Of a stretch of 64,000 nucleotides of DNA, positions 35,985 to 51,200 are shown piece after piece. The first letter of the stretch is position 1. Each line of letters begins with the position of its first letter. Both the position numbers and the translations under genes were made by a program. Location: NCBI GenBank assembly GCA_963978905.1, contig OZ022260.1:43483551-43547550 (forward strand). Direction: 5' to 3'. Source of the DNA: Trichostrongylus colubriformis (Eukaryota > Nematoda > Chromadorea > Rhabditida > Trichostrongylidae). The notes below the pieces were generated by a model that was not told the origin of the DNA, made no database searches, and worked only from the letters and a program-made list of their open reading frames with translations.

Positions 35985-37630
35985 TTGGGTTGGGGAATAA
36001 GTCCTTGCGGTTTTTTTTTCAACCCCGTTTTTCACATTGTTCCCTCCATCTTTCGACAAAGCTTATGCATGATTTCGATAGAGCTTTTTTTGCTCTATAA
36101 AATGATACTATCTGTTTCTCGATTCCTTCGACTACCCAATATTTATGAGGTTTGAAAATGAAGTAAGCTAAAGTCAAAAATTTGGCACTTGCGCACCTCA
36201 TCTTTCTTGTCTGCCATTGAGACCAAAAATTGTTTGTGTATATGTTTCGATAGAGCTTTTTGAGCTCTACAGAATGGTACTATTTTTTATTAGAATCGCT
36301 TGACTTTTTGCTGTTTTTAAGGTTCACAATTACAATACTCGAAAAAGTGTGCACTTTCCCTATCTTCTCTTCCTCGCCTACCATCGAGATTGGAAAGGAT
36401 GCGCATATTTATTTATTTATTTATTGATGGACATGCCAGATTGCATGTGTTGAGAACAGGTAAAACACAACAAATAAAGTGCCTAGAGAAAAGTAATAAT
36501 AACAACAGGAACAAACTGGTTACTAAAATATAAAATTATATAAATTTGTCGGTAATTCTTTTGAAGACACCATACTTCATTGAGATGTCATTAGATCGCA
36601 AGAAAGAATTAAAAGTGGTGCGGACCCTGTCTGAGAAAAACTTTGACCTGACCTGAGAATGGGGGAGGATGCGCATATATGCATTCGTCAGAGCGTTTTT
36701 TGCTCTACAAGATGATATCACCTTTCTTTTGTATCCTCTCATATTTTACCATCTAGAAATAAGTTTCCACCTGTTTTTCAATTGAAAATTGCGTAAAGAA
36801 AATGAATTTTTCTGACAAAGTGTTTTATATGGTTCGAAGAGCTCTTTTTGCTCTACAAGATAGTGTTCACGATTTTTGTTAGAATTGATTTTTCCATTTT
36901 TTAGGTCATTTAAAAGTCGACGAAATCGAGCATTTTTGACACATTACATTGAAAATGCTCGATTTCGTCGACTGTTGAATGATCTAAAAAATGGAAAAAG
37001 TTAATCCGAACAAAAACCGTAAACACCGTCTTGTAGAGCGAAAAGAGCTCTATCGAACCATCTAAAACACTTGGTCAGAAAAATTCATTTTCTTTACGCA
37101 ATTTTCAATTGAAAAACAGGTGAAAACTTATTTCTAGATGGTAAAATATGAGAGGATACAAAAGAAAGGATATCATCTTGTAGAGCAAGAAACGCTCTGT
37201 CGAATGCATATATGCGCATCCTCCCCCATCTCGATGGTAGGCGAGGAAGAGAAGATAGGGAAAGTGCACACTTTTTCGAGTATTGTAATTGTGAGCCTTA
37301 AAAACAGCAAAAAGTCAAGCGATTCGAATAAAGTATAGTACCATTCTGTAGAGCTCAAAAAGCTCTATCGAAACATATACACAAACAATTTTTGGTCTCA
37401 ATGGCAGACGAGAAAGATGAGGTGCGAAGTGCCAAATTTTTGACTTTAGCTTACTTCATTTTCAAACTTCATAAATATTGGGTAGTCGAAGGAATCGAGA
37501 AACAGATAGTATCATTTTATAGAGCAAAAAAAGCTCTATCGAAATCATGCTTAAGCTTTGTCGAAAGATGGAGGAAACAATGTGAAAAACGGGGTTGAAA
37601 AAAACCGCAAGGACTTATTCCCCAACCCAA
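35985..37630. mobile_element. 1.65-kb fold-back element with mariner-like ends
   Basis: The ends TTGGGTTGGGGAATAAGTCC and its exact inverse close the element, flanked by TA on both sides (35983-35984, 37631-37632). The whole element is one inverted repeat: left arm 35985-36936 (with a 270-bp later insertion), loop 36937-36951, right arm 36952-37630. Within each arm a unit of 150-170 bp recurs four times; each starts with a mini-palindrome of the form AGAGC-T-run-GCTCT (36080, 36252, 36690, 36839, and mirrored). Mirrored ORFs at 36201-36019 minus and 37392-37598 plus share FVERWR and QCEKRG ends next to the TIR. Mariner origin is inferred from TIR form and TA duplication. Confidence 0.8.
36409..36678. 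mobile_element. Retroposed insertion in the left arm of the fold-back element
   Basis: The left arm carries 270 bp that the right arm lacks. It starts with an ATTT repeat run and is bounded by a 13-bp duplication, AGGATGCGCATAT (36396-36408 and 36666-36678). A short direct repeat plus a simple AAAT-type tail (minus strand) is what LINE or SINE insertion leaves. It carries no recognisable coding sequence. Confidence 0.75.
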
Positions 37631-38097
37631 TACTTCCACATACTGCACTGTGGGAGACTGGGATTGCTTTCCCTGTTCCCGGTTCTCTCTTAACCTTTTC
37701 CCAGTCTATCGTCATCACCCTCTCCAGTGTACGCTCTGTCACAAGGTTCTGTTCAGATCATGTTCTTCAATATTTTTGTAGACTCGCCATCCATCCCACA
37801 ATGGTCTCCTTCTCTCCAGGTGGTACTTATGTGCTTACTTCTTGTGGCAAAAAGCACGCAGAAATACATTTCTCATTTCGGTTTTTCTATGCATTGACTG
37901 TCTAATGCATGTGCCCGTAATGGGCGTTGAACTATAGAAAACCTCCAATCCATCCCATTTGTTGTGCTATATCAGGGTTTTTGCATGAGAATAGTAAGCA
38001 TCGAATCACATCCGATTTCTTTCTTCTCTCTTTTGTGATCGATTTTGACGTATTCTCCTGGTAATGATAGTGTTTACGTTTCTCATTCAAACTCAAG

Positions 38098-38110
38098 AAC
38101 ACTGTCTAGG
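38098..38110 (+). promoter_or_regulatory. Probable trans-splice acceptor of the calponin gene
   Basis: CACTGTCTAG ends at 38109, one base before the ATG at 38111. No upstream coding exon is evident. It could also be an ordinary acceptor if an upstream exon exists. Confidence 0.4.
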
Positions 38111-41557
<3,447 letters not shown>

Positions 41558-42880
41558 AGTGGAGCTTCTTCCGTTACTTTCGTTTCATTCCGTTATCACA
41601 GAAACGCTTTCCTTAAATAACTCTGCTTGTAGTTATCGTAAATGTGCTAGATCCCTATCACATAACTTTATCGCCTTGGAAGAGAAAGTCGCAACAACAC
41701 ATTAGCAGAATCTGGTTTGGAGGCTTGTTTAGTGCTTGTTTCTTCATATTTTTCAGTTTTGTATATCCTTTTTCGCATGCATGTCTTATGTTGTGATGAA
41801 ATGTTGTAATATTCCGAACTAAAATAAGAGGGGACAAGAAGTAGGTTCTCTACTAATCTGTCTATGTGATATTAACAAAACCTCGAGATCACGCCTCGAG
41901 CACATCTACGGTGAGTGAGATGAACTAAAGAAACTGGTGTAACAGTAGGTTATCGATTTGTTCCCTTGTAATGCTTTTAGACCCGAATATATTTCTTGTT
42001 TACTTGACATTGTTTTTAGACCCAAATAAACTACTTGTTCAAGCATGTGTCACAGTTTGCAGTCATTTCCGCTTACTGGGAGGAAATGCTACTTTGCAAG
42101 CTTTCAATTGAATGTGTATAGTGAGGCAACAATTTTGCGCTGCTGTATGCGGCGCGGTACATGCGTGCAAGGGACGTGGTGCGCAGGACGTATAATCGCT
42201 TCAGGACCTGAGTACACGCAGTACCCGTGTGCCCGCATTGCATCGCACTCCGCACGGCGCATTGGGGAATCTTGTCCTTATGATACCACCTCGTTCAACA
42301 AGAACCAATGCCATTGATACCGCTTTAAGTTTGAAAGCCTGCAAAATAACAGTTTTGTAACCCTGGTTTTCGCCGTCCAGCTTCCCCATGCGCCAGGCAC
42401 ATTCAAACTTTGATATTACTTAAGTGGCAGTAATCTGTTGGAGTACGCTGAGTGTTCGAACATTGCTAAGCCTCATCTCCGACTGTCAACTCGAATAAGT
42501 GAACGCAACCTGTGGTTAAATGAAATATGTTTGTGTGATTACCTGTATACTCATTCAGTTTCTCTTTTGTGCGGGATTCGCATTCGCATGTCACTAAAAG
42601 CTCCCAGAGGAAAATGCGCGATTTTCGGGAAAGCAGTCTAAGCTTAACGGGATAATTTACCCCTCTAAAAGCACTGACTCTTGTATTAAGGATGAAGTAA
42701 AAGGCTTTTTGTGACAATACCTTTGCCGATGCCTCATGCATTTTAGTTCCACTCAAAACCGTGGCACATGCGATTCGACCCACACAGAGCGGTGGGCAGC
42801 CGATATGAAGGTCAGAGCTCCTATCATCCTGAATCATGTACACCCTAGCCTGGATGAATGAAAATCTTGGCTGAGCTGAA
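41558..42880. other. Intergenic, TIR-family remnants
   Basis: The stretch 42170-42290 has fragments of the GGGTGTGTGC family (ATAATCGCTTCAGGACC). A 125-codon minus-strand frame at 42466-42843 shows no family resemblance. Nothing else is supported. Confidence 0.4.
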
Positions 42881-42946
42881 TGGTTATTGATTCCCGCACC
42901 GTGTGAGTGAAAGTGCGCATCACCTGTCCACTACACCACCTTAACC
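42881..42946 (-). tRNA. tRNA-like sequence, probably pseudogene or SINE head
   Basis: On the minus strand GGTTA and TAACC could close an acceptor stem, and GTGGTGTAGTGGACAGG matches a tRNA D-arm with RNA polymerase III box A. The T-arm (GGGAATCAATAACC) has lost the GTTCGA core. It resembles the tRNA-Glu group by its D-arm and a TTTCAC-type loop, but would not be a working tRNA. Confidence 0.3.
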
Positions 42947-43441
42947 TTTGTTTCCTTGCATATAATAAATAGATACGGAACATCGATATGTCACTGCATA
43001 TTTGTTGTCTTCACATAAGGTTGGCAAATTCTGGTGCGATTTCCAGCGTTCTAAACTCTTCCATTGTTTCCTATCGCGTTAGCCGCATGGTGTACGGGTA
43101 CGCTATACGCTCATGTCTCTTCACATTCGACGCATCGAAACCTCGTTTAAGCGTAAAAGTAGGAAGCGTACCAGTGGATGTATTGGTTACAGTCCTGTGC
43201 AGTTAAAACTTTATGTACTCTGAATGATGTTGAGGAGGTCCACACTTTTCTCCTCAAGGAGTTGAATTATATTTTTGTTCGGATGAAGTCGATATCTATG
43301 CTCCAGAAGTTCACGCACCAAGTGCTTCTTTTGGTTTTCTTTTTCAACCTTTTGAATGAGCGAACTAACAGTAATTGGGTTTTGTTAGGTCAGACAATCT
43401 GCTAAGGTTTCGATCTTTCTTTTTTGCTGGGTTGTTTTCAG

Positions 43442-43702
43442 CACATTCCTGTGCTTATATTGTGGCTCAATTCTAAAGCGCTCTTTGGGTGCTCATGACT
43501 CTTCAGATTCGCTCCGTCGATGTGACACCGGAAGAAATCGCAGGTGGTAAGAGCTTGTGAGAGCGAGGCAAACCTTTGCAGGGGAACGGCCGACCCAGCG
43601 AAGGTAGAATTTGTCTTGAAGTATGTCTCTCGAGATCGTGAGCCAGTACCGGATGATCGCGAGGTTGAAGACACCGGAAAGGGTATCTTTGGCCGGCTGT
43701 AG
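43442..43702 (+). CDS. Small zinc-ribbon-like protein, 3' part
   Basis: Two exons, 43442-43543 and 43582-43702, join in phase across a 38-bp intron and end at TAG. The visible 73 residues begin TFLCLYCGSILKRSLGAHDS, continue SLRRCDTGRNRRGTADPAKV and end VEDTGKGIFGRL. The CxxC pair and a later Cys suggest a metal-binding knuckle, but a full zinc site is not shown. The first visible exon needs two upstream bases, so at least one 5' exon is missing; open sequence at 42988-43206 does not fit in phase. I do not recognise the family. The next plus-strand ORF starts 165 bp downstream. Confidence 0.5.
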
Positions 43703-43866
43703 AACAACTGTGAGATATGAAAATCTCTGGTAACTTAAGGAAAAAATGAAAATGTAAATGTAAAATGCAATGAAACAGTCAAAAACTCGAGATATGCCAA
43801 ATCCGAAAGCCATCATCCTCACGCCTTCCCTTTCGTCCGCTGTGCATCACTAGCCGGTGCGGTTAG

Positions 43867-44154
43867 ATGCAGACGGGCGAGGGGCAAAGTCAGTCAGCCA
43901 CCAATGTTGCTCCGCCACCACAGCAGCTTGCCCAAGGAAGCGTGCTAGAAACTCCAGAACGCCCTTTTCGTGGAACTTTCTTCACAGATTATCTCTTCTA
44001 TACTGGACTTTTCCTTTACAGAAAGATTTCTTCCTACTTTTCATCTTTTCCTTACGTCTGGCATGTCTTTGAGACAGGATTGTTTTGCAGTGTCATTTTA
44101 AGCGTTAGCCCATCAGGGGGTCGATTTACAGTTAGGGTTGCAACCACATCATAG
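43867..44154 (+). CDS. Small hydrophobic protein, possible downstream cistron
   Basis: An ATG directly after GGTTAG (a possible trans-splice acceptor) opens 95 codons. The start is MQTGEGQSQSATNVAPPPQQ, followed by ETPERPFRGTFFTDYLFYTG and a hydrophobic aromatic stretch (LFLYRKISSYF, FPYVWHVFETGLF). The Gln/Pro head and membrane-like middle look like a real small membrane protein. It follows the previous gene by 165 bp in the same orientation, an operon-like spacing. The 3' part may be spliced in reality. Family unknown. Confidence 0.4.
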   Translation: MQTGEGQSQSATNVAPPPQQLAQGSVLETPERPFRGTFFTDYLFYTGLFLYRKISSYFSSFPYVWHVFETGLFCSVILSVSPSGGRFTVRVATTS

Positions 44155-44587
44155 GTAAGGGGATCAGATTTTCGAATCATGAGAGGTGATTACTCCCACA
44201 TCCTCAAGATATCGATGAATTGGAACCTTCATCATGTCCCTCCACAATCCCATAAATCAGAGCTGTGTGTATGCACTATTCATCAACATTGACGGAATGA
44301 GTATTATTTATTGAATACAAGGACAACTGACTAGAAAAAATGCACATTCCAGGAAAATTCACTGAGATCAAATTGAAAACAATCGCATAATCATTGCAGA
44401 AGCCATGGCAATAGAGACAAAGACAAAGATGAAAACATGGCTCATTTTAAGTGTGTTAAAAGGGTTTATATCGTTAGAACAAAATTTAGCACCACGACGT
44501 GCAAGCGTGCGAGTAAGGTGCGCCGTAGGTGACTGAATTCTAAAGCGATCGCCATGTCTTGCGCCTTATGTCAAGGTAACTGTATTA

Positions 44588-44933
44588 GGGGTGTGTAACC
44601 CTATGTCGAATTTTCGCTTTCCAACGTCGCACGCGCGGCGCCGTCAGCACAACTCAGAGCGATGGTTGGAGCTCAGGACGCAAGGGTATGGTACCATGGA
44701 GGTTGTCTAAGAAATAGCTGTTTATCGCATCATAATTTAGAAACGATAACGTTGATGCTCTTCAAAGACACATTGAAATTAAAAGAAATAGCATTACGTG
44801 ATAACAATTAATTGAGAAATAATTAATTTGGGCGTTATACACCGAAGGGGTCGTTGCAGTGTACGCAATCACACGCGAAGAAATCCGCGGCGCCTCTCGC
44901 CACGCTAAAATTCGACATAAGTCTACACACCTT
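44588..44933. mobile_element. Longer member of the GGGTGTGTGC TIR family
   Basis: The left end GGGGTGTGTAACCCTATGTC, then GAATTTTCGC, is mirrored by GCTAAAATTCGACATAAG then TCTACACACC on the right. It is about 345 bp with an A/T-rich insert in the middle. It lies between the small ORF and the Scratch-type gene. Confidence 0.55.
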
Positions 44934-45256
44934 GTCTCGAAACCCAACCATGCCTGGCGCTCCTAGCTCGAGCGCACGGCGCCGCACGCCGCGGTGCGAA
45001 ATCCTGTTCTAACGATACACAGCTGCTATAGGTATGCAGAGAACATTGTTTTTCGATGGCTGTGGTGCTTTACGAAACATCCTGATAAGCGTGTACTACT
45101 GTGTTCACTATGTACCTATTGCTGTCAGCAGTCTGAGGAGGTAGAAGCTCTTTCACTAGTCTCAAACTGGAATTGAAAATAGGTAGCTCAAAGCATTAAA
45201 AAGTATGTACAATATTCAGGAGATGACCTCCTGCTCTGGTGATTCTGGTCCGAACT

Positions 45257-48200
45257 TCAGCAGTCCATTCTGCAAGAGGTCTCCGTGTGACGATTGAGAT
45301 AGCTTCGTAGAGCAAAGCGACGGCCACATTTTTTGCATGAGTACTTTTTCTCGCCTGCAGTGATAATTGCGTGAATTTCCATTTACACCGTTCAAGCGAC
45401 ATTTAAATATTTGATTCTTTTCTGATTTACAAGTAGTACACCACTTCATGAGGGTCACTACGTGAGAGTCACCTCCAATTGATGGTGCCTCGCAACCCGG
45501 TCACTGTTCGCTGGGTCAGAGTAAGTGGGAGTAATGAGTTTCACCGCGTGCAGTACTGATTTCTGGTCTTTTTTGGAATTCAAGTTCATTTAAAACTTGA
45601 AATTCCGAAAATATGTTTTGGTAATCTGTTTGACTAGCTATTAAATGTCTCATTGTTCCCATGAGTCTGAAGAATGATGGTTGTAATCCCAATGTGCTCA
45701 ACGGAAAGGCTTTGGGAGAAAGTGGCGGCAGGGCTTAGTGTACCATGTTGCCGTCAATCATATGTCCCTGCTCGGTTGCATGCCCACATGTAGATTAAGA
45801 ATCGCATCAGCAGGAAAATGTTATGGCCAGCTTCGACTAGTGACTTCAGTGAGCGCTCGTGTGCCTAAGGGATAGAACTAAATAGCTCTCGAGACATGGC
45901 CGTAGATGAATGAGTCCTATGAAACGTTTAAAGGCACATCATGCGATAATCGGGTTAGTGGCTTATCTTCTCTGGGCATGTAGTCCTTCAGTAAGTGTTC
46001 AGGCTGCACCTTTGTTGCAATTGCACTGTGCACCCTCACGGCGTTGAGCCGGAATGAACACAGCCAAGCCATGCCTATCCAACCAAATCACACCTTTCTC
46101 CAGACGAACGAGTTTCCAACTTAGTGCTCACATGGAGAAGCAAATTTGCGATAAGTGAAGATAATTCGATGAAACAACCATTTCGATGATGAACGCAGCT
46201 TCTACGTTAGAAATTCTTCGTCTAAGGCTAGGTGTGATTTGGTTGGGTGGGCGTGGCTTGGTTGTGTTCAAGCAGGCGCAACACTGTGAAAAGGCACCGT
46301 GTAGTCCCAACAAAGGCTCAGCCTGGGCGGTTATCTGAGGACTTACTCGCCCCAGGAAAACAAGCCACGAATCTGATTATCGCCTGTTGTGCCGCTAACG
46401 AATGGTGTGGTCACAAACCTGTATGTGTCAGGATGTGTGCCCTAAGATTACTGCGATCCGCGAAGTTCTTTCCACAATGAGCGCATCCGAACGGACGTTG
46501 ACCAGTATGGGAGCGCAGATGACCCTGAAATAATGTTTAAAGTATCATAAAGCTAGATAAACCGCATTTGGGAGCACTGGTGACAATGAAATGTTTTGCT
46601 GATTTTAGATTATAGTTTCAGTCGCACTTTTTTGGCACTCATTGGAATGCAGGAACAGGCGATGAATTGAGGGAAGTTTTCGAAAGATACGATATCCCTT
46701 TATCACCGATACTGTCGATATACTGAAGCCACCACAAAAATGAAAAAAAGGTGGTCGTTGAGGATCAAATATCAAATAAAAACGACACAACCTCCCCTCT
46801 TACCGGAGCAAAATACGCCCTTCCCAATTCCGAAAACTACGCCTTCTCTCTAAATCGACCCCCTCCATTATTTGTGTCATGGCATTTATACTGACTCCGT
46901 GGAAAGGTCGCCAATTGATAATATTATTGAACTTTTTATTGGCTCATTACTGAATAAGAAATGATTCATGAAGATGATTCATTGAGATTCATTGAGATTT
47001 TGCAAGAATTGCGGTGATCCCCTCGCTCTGTCCACTGCTAGGTACAACCCCCACGAAAATTTCGCATCCACTGCTCGAACCTGCTTCCCTTTAACTCCGC
47101 ACGATTCGTATTCTTGGGTATAAACATCACAGATTTCGGTACATATTGATCAAACTAGCATAGATTGCCATTTTCCATTTATCCTGTCCACCCAACCTTC
47201 TTTAAGGTTTCTCACATGTTTATATCTTAGAATTCTAATTATTAGGTTTAATATTTTTATTGTTTTCATTACTAATGGAGTTCAATGGTTTTTGATTTGC
47301 CATTGATTTCGTTAACTGCATTTATGATCAAAAAAGCTAAGCTAAACATGCTCAAGAAATAGCGAAATTTATTTTGAAGTGTGAATATGCGACCTCGTAC
47401 GTTACATGTAAATAAATTTGAAATTTCGATTTCAACGGAATTCCGATGGGCTTGGTATATCCTCGTACCTGCAGTAACCACAATCGTGAGAAGACTTTGC
47501 CACACATGTTGCATTTGTGGTTGGCCTTGTGCGTCAGGATATGCATGCTGCAACAAAGCTTAGTTAGACTTCTGATATTTGGAAACGGGTTCAATGTGGT
47601 GGAGGGGTAATTTCTATGGGTGCGTATCGAATCCATAGTGATTACGGTAAGTTCACAGCGCGTGGCGGCAGGTTGCGGCGGAGATTTCCAGAAATGCTTG
47701 GTAACTTTATTTCAAGGAATCGAACAGGCGCTTTTTTCCCACCGTCTCACTGATCACAGAGGTCCGTTAAAATGAAAATCAAATTCGCCGCCTGTCGCAT
47801 GTGGGCCTAAAGGTATACTTTTTGTCGAAACTGTCTCGATACTCGTCTAGAGCAGAGCCATAGTTGGGGCACCCTAATGAACATCATTAAAAGCATTCAT
47901 CTCTTTACTCTATTGCATATTTTTCGTGAGCTCTAGTTATAATAATTATCTATCTATCATATAATAATTGTTTATTTACATCTCCTACTGTTGCTACAGC
48001 CAAAGATACTGCTACAGAACTTTCTCGAGTTTTCCTCACATCAGGAACCGCTCCCATCATATGAATCTCCGCATTGATCTTTCTCAAAGTTAACCGAGCT
48101 TCGAAATAGTCTGTTTGGATTACCGATTTTCTCAATCAAGGGGACGACCTAATTGGGCATACACTCGTGCGAACAGCTGACATCCACACCGGTTGCGCAA

Positions 48201-51200
48201 CGACGTTATCCTGTTACATGACTATCCAGGTGCATTTGGAACGCTTTCGTGACCCTGGGATTGTGGTAATTTGCGGATTTAAAGTTCCACTTTCTGCATT
48301 TAAAAACGGTAACATTTGTGCTGAATCAATCAACTCCGAACTTCCTTATAGATAAAGACGAATTGGTTGTCTGGATTATCTTGTTGTGCAGTTTAAGGAT
48401 CTAGCTGGTGTACGTGAAAGTTATTCGATGCACAAAGAATATGTACTGTTCGCATTTATTACGTCTAAGATTTGAACCCAGGATGCTTTCTATCGGGCCG
48501 TGAAAGGTCGAAAAAGGTTGGTCCACCTTAATGCCGGCATGCTGACGTAGACTCGATCACAGTGTGGGCATTGCTTGGCGTGTTCACTGTCCAAAGGTCG
48601 ATGCGTCTGAAAAGCACTAAGTGACACTTCAAATCTGGTTTTCAGATTTTTCCCATGAAGAACGGGAACATGGCTGTGCAAAAAAAGACAATATGAGATC
48701 CTACAAGTTTATTCAAAATTGAAAGGCTGCAGGAGTCCTGAAATTTTTCTAAAATTTGTGCTTGCGCTTCGAAATTCAAGGACAACTTTTGGGTTTCGCA
48801 GTCTTTTGAGGTTGCTCAATGGAATTTCGGAGTCCTCTACTGAATTTTGCTTGTTTAGATAGTTATGAAGTATCGGAGCGGCATAATTTTATGGAACATG
48901 TCTGTTTTTCAGAACTGCTCTGGACATGTACCAATGAAATCGATCTAATCTAGCAGATTAATATGCAGTGAACTTCGTGGTGTATCCTTCTATGGTATCA
49001 ACGCTTTCTTGGAGACGGTTTGTGCTTCACTGCTTCTTCCACACGACAAAAAAAAGGAAATCATACCTGTTTATGTCTGCTGAGGTTACTAGCAGTTGCG
49101 TACGACTTGCCGCATTGATCGCAGACACATCGCGATGAAGCAAACCTGAAACAGAAGTGGTTTCCAAGGGAAAGGAATAAATTTATTATGGCATCATTAT
49201 ACCCATAACGCTATCAAACGGCTTTGGGTCTCTTTTAATTGTGAGGTGGGTTTTTATTGTTTTTTGCCCAGTGCTAGGTAGAAAGCATTCAAAAATTCGG
49301 TAATAGTTTGACGAGAAGGTCAACACATCCTATATACGTGATAAAAAAGAATCAATGGGGAAAAGTGTGATCCAAGATTCCAGGAAAGCTTCAGAATGCT
49401 ATGTGGAATATGCACGTTCTAGAGCACACTCTAAAAATCTCACTCCTACAGTCTATGTGTTCGGTGGTCATAGGTAATTTCTTAACATTTCCATGATGTA
49501 ATACGTCTAGGAGAAAAGTCGGGAATGATCGAGCATGATCAGGGAAAGTCGTATTTTGGGTTGGGAAATGTGTTGGGGGTACCACTTCGGATGACTCTCG
49601 GTGGAATCCTCGACAAACCCTTCTTTCTGAATGATTTTTGGACAAAGGAGGTGACCTCCAAAAAAAGTTTGTCAGTCAATAATCATACCTAGTAGTAGGT
49701 AGCAATGTTACGATTATCGAATGACGACATTTTTTCCTTTTTCTAGAGAGACACCGTGAGTTCACTAGATCGGTGTGAGGGGCCGGTCCTTGTCAGAAAA
49801 ATTTCCCTTTACTCCAGACTTGACTCTGCTTTTAACACGTATCTACCTGCGCCATGTGGGGATCTTACTTGTACTTCCTGATCGCCATGTGGGGATCTTA
49901 AGACTTTCAAACGAGTCGCGTCAGAAAGCTTTGAAGTGGAGAACGAGGACGTCGGATGATGGTAACATTGTGTGATGAACAGGGTTTCCGCAGATTCCAG
50001 CACTGGTTGAGAGTGGGGAACAAGACTATTCGAATTTCAACTTTTTGTTTCTTTTCGCTATTCAAATTTTCGAAATCCCCATCTATTCAAAAGGAAATAT
50101 CCCATAACGAACTATACCGGATCTATTCCAGAAGCTTGGTGCAGTTTTTTTTTGTTCACTATGTTCATTCCAGCTAAGGGAAGCCGGTTCTTGCCCGTTC
50201 CGTTTTAACGCAACCTCAAACACGAAGCTCTATCAGCTCAACATACTTTCGTTCTCGCTTCGTTCGCCCGTCAGACACCTCTAGAGCATCAAGGGTGTAG
50301 GCCGTCACGTCTGATTCTGGGGAATGTGATGTCTGAAAGCGAATAAACATTCAAAATTATATAACAAAAGAAAGAAAAATTACTTCGCGCGTAGTGACAC
50401 AATTCCGCTCAAATGTAGTATTCAAACATCTAAAATTCACATAATCGGCAATTTCCTTGAGTATTGCTTACACACCAAATTTGGACAAGAAGGGTTTGCT
50501 CTTAACCATTCTGTAGATATCCTTGATACAATACATCTTCTTCCCACTCTTTCTTCTGGGAGAACAGGTGGGTACAGGGTGTTTTGCGTCTGATGGTCTT
50601 CATGGAATATTTCGGCTCCGGTAGCTATTGCCGATTGCATAGTACCATCACTTAAATCACTATCACTGATTACTTAAATCCTATCATATTTTCTTACATA
50701 ACCGGGTCAGCTGAGGGCACGTTCCGCTTAACATCTAGCCCGAAACCGTTGCTGACCTCTACAGTTACGACCCCACCCCTATCTCACCCGTCAACTACAA
50801 CCCCCCTGTCGAGAGTTCCTTGATCCTATAGTACCCCGAGTCCTTTGACTTCATCTAGTCCCTTCTCCTTCGCACGTGATTAAGTGTCGCTGAGGGTTTC
50901 ACTTCGAGTTTTCGTCAAATGAAAAAAAGTTGGTGAACCATAAAATAGTGGCTTTAGAAATGTTTCGAACATAAAATAATGATCTCATTAGGAGAAACTG
51001 GGAGGTCAGTTGCTTTGCCTCACGCCGCCCGCTGCTCATGACAGCCTGAATCCTGCTTTGATATCTCCTTGAACTTTACTTTTGAAACAAGAAAGCATTG
51101 ACGCATTTTTGCTCATTATGAGTAATTTGGTGCTTAACAGTGCTTAACCCACCCGAAATGTTTCCCAAATGTTGTGTTCCTACCACACTCAATAAGCGAC

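Noticed and set aside
43867..44072. Alternative reading frame over the small hydrophobic ORF (71 codons)
   Set aside because: The other frame (43867-44154) is longer, has a better start context and more natural composition.
46128..46313. Exon with acceptor CTTTTCACAG as the last exon of the Scratch-type gene
   Set aside because: Its peptide has no zinc finger; the exon at 45354-45257 encodes the expected fifth finger and joins in phase.
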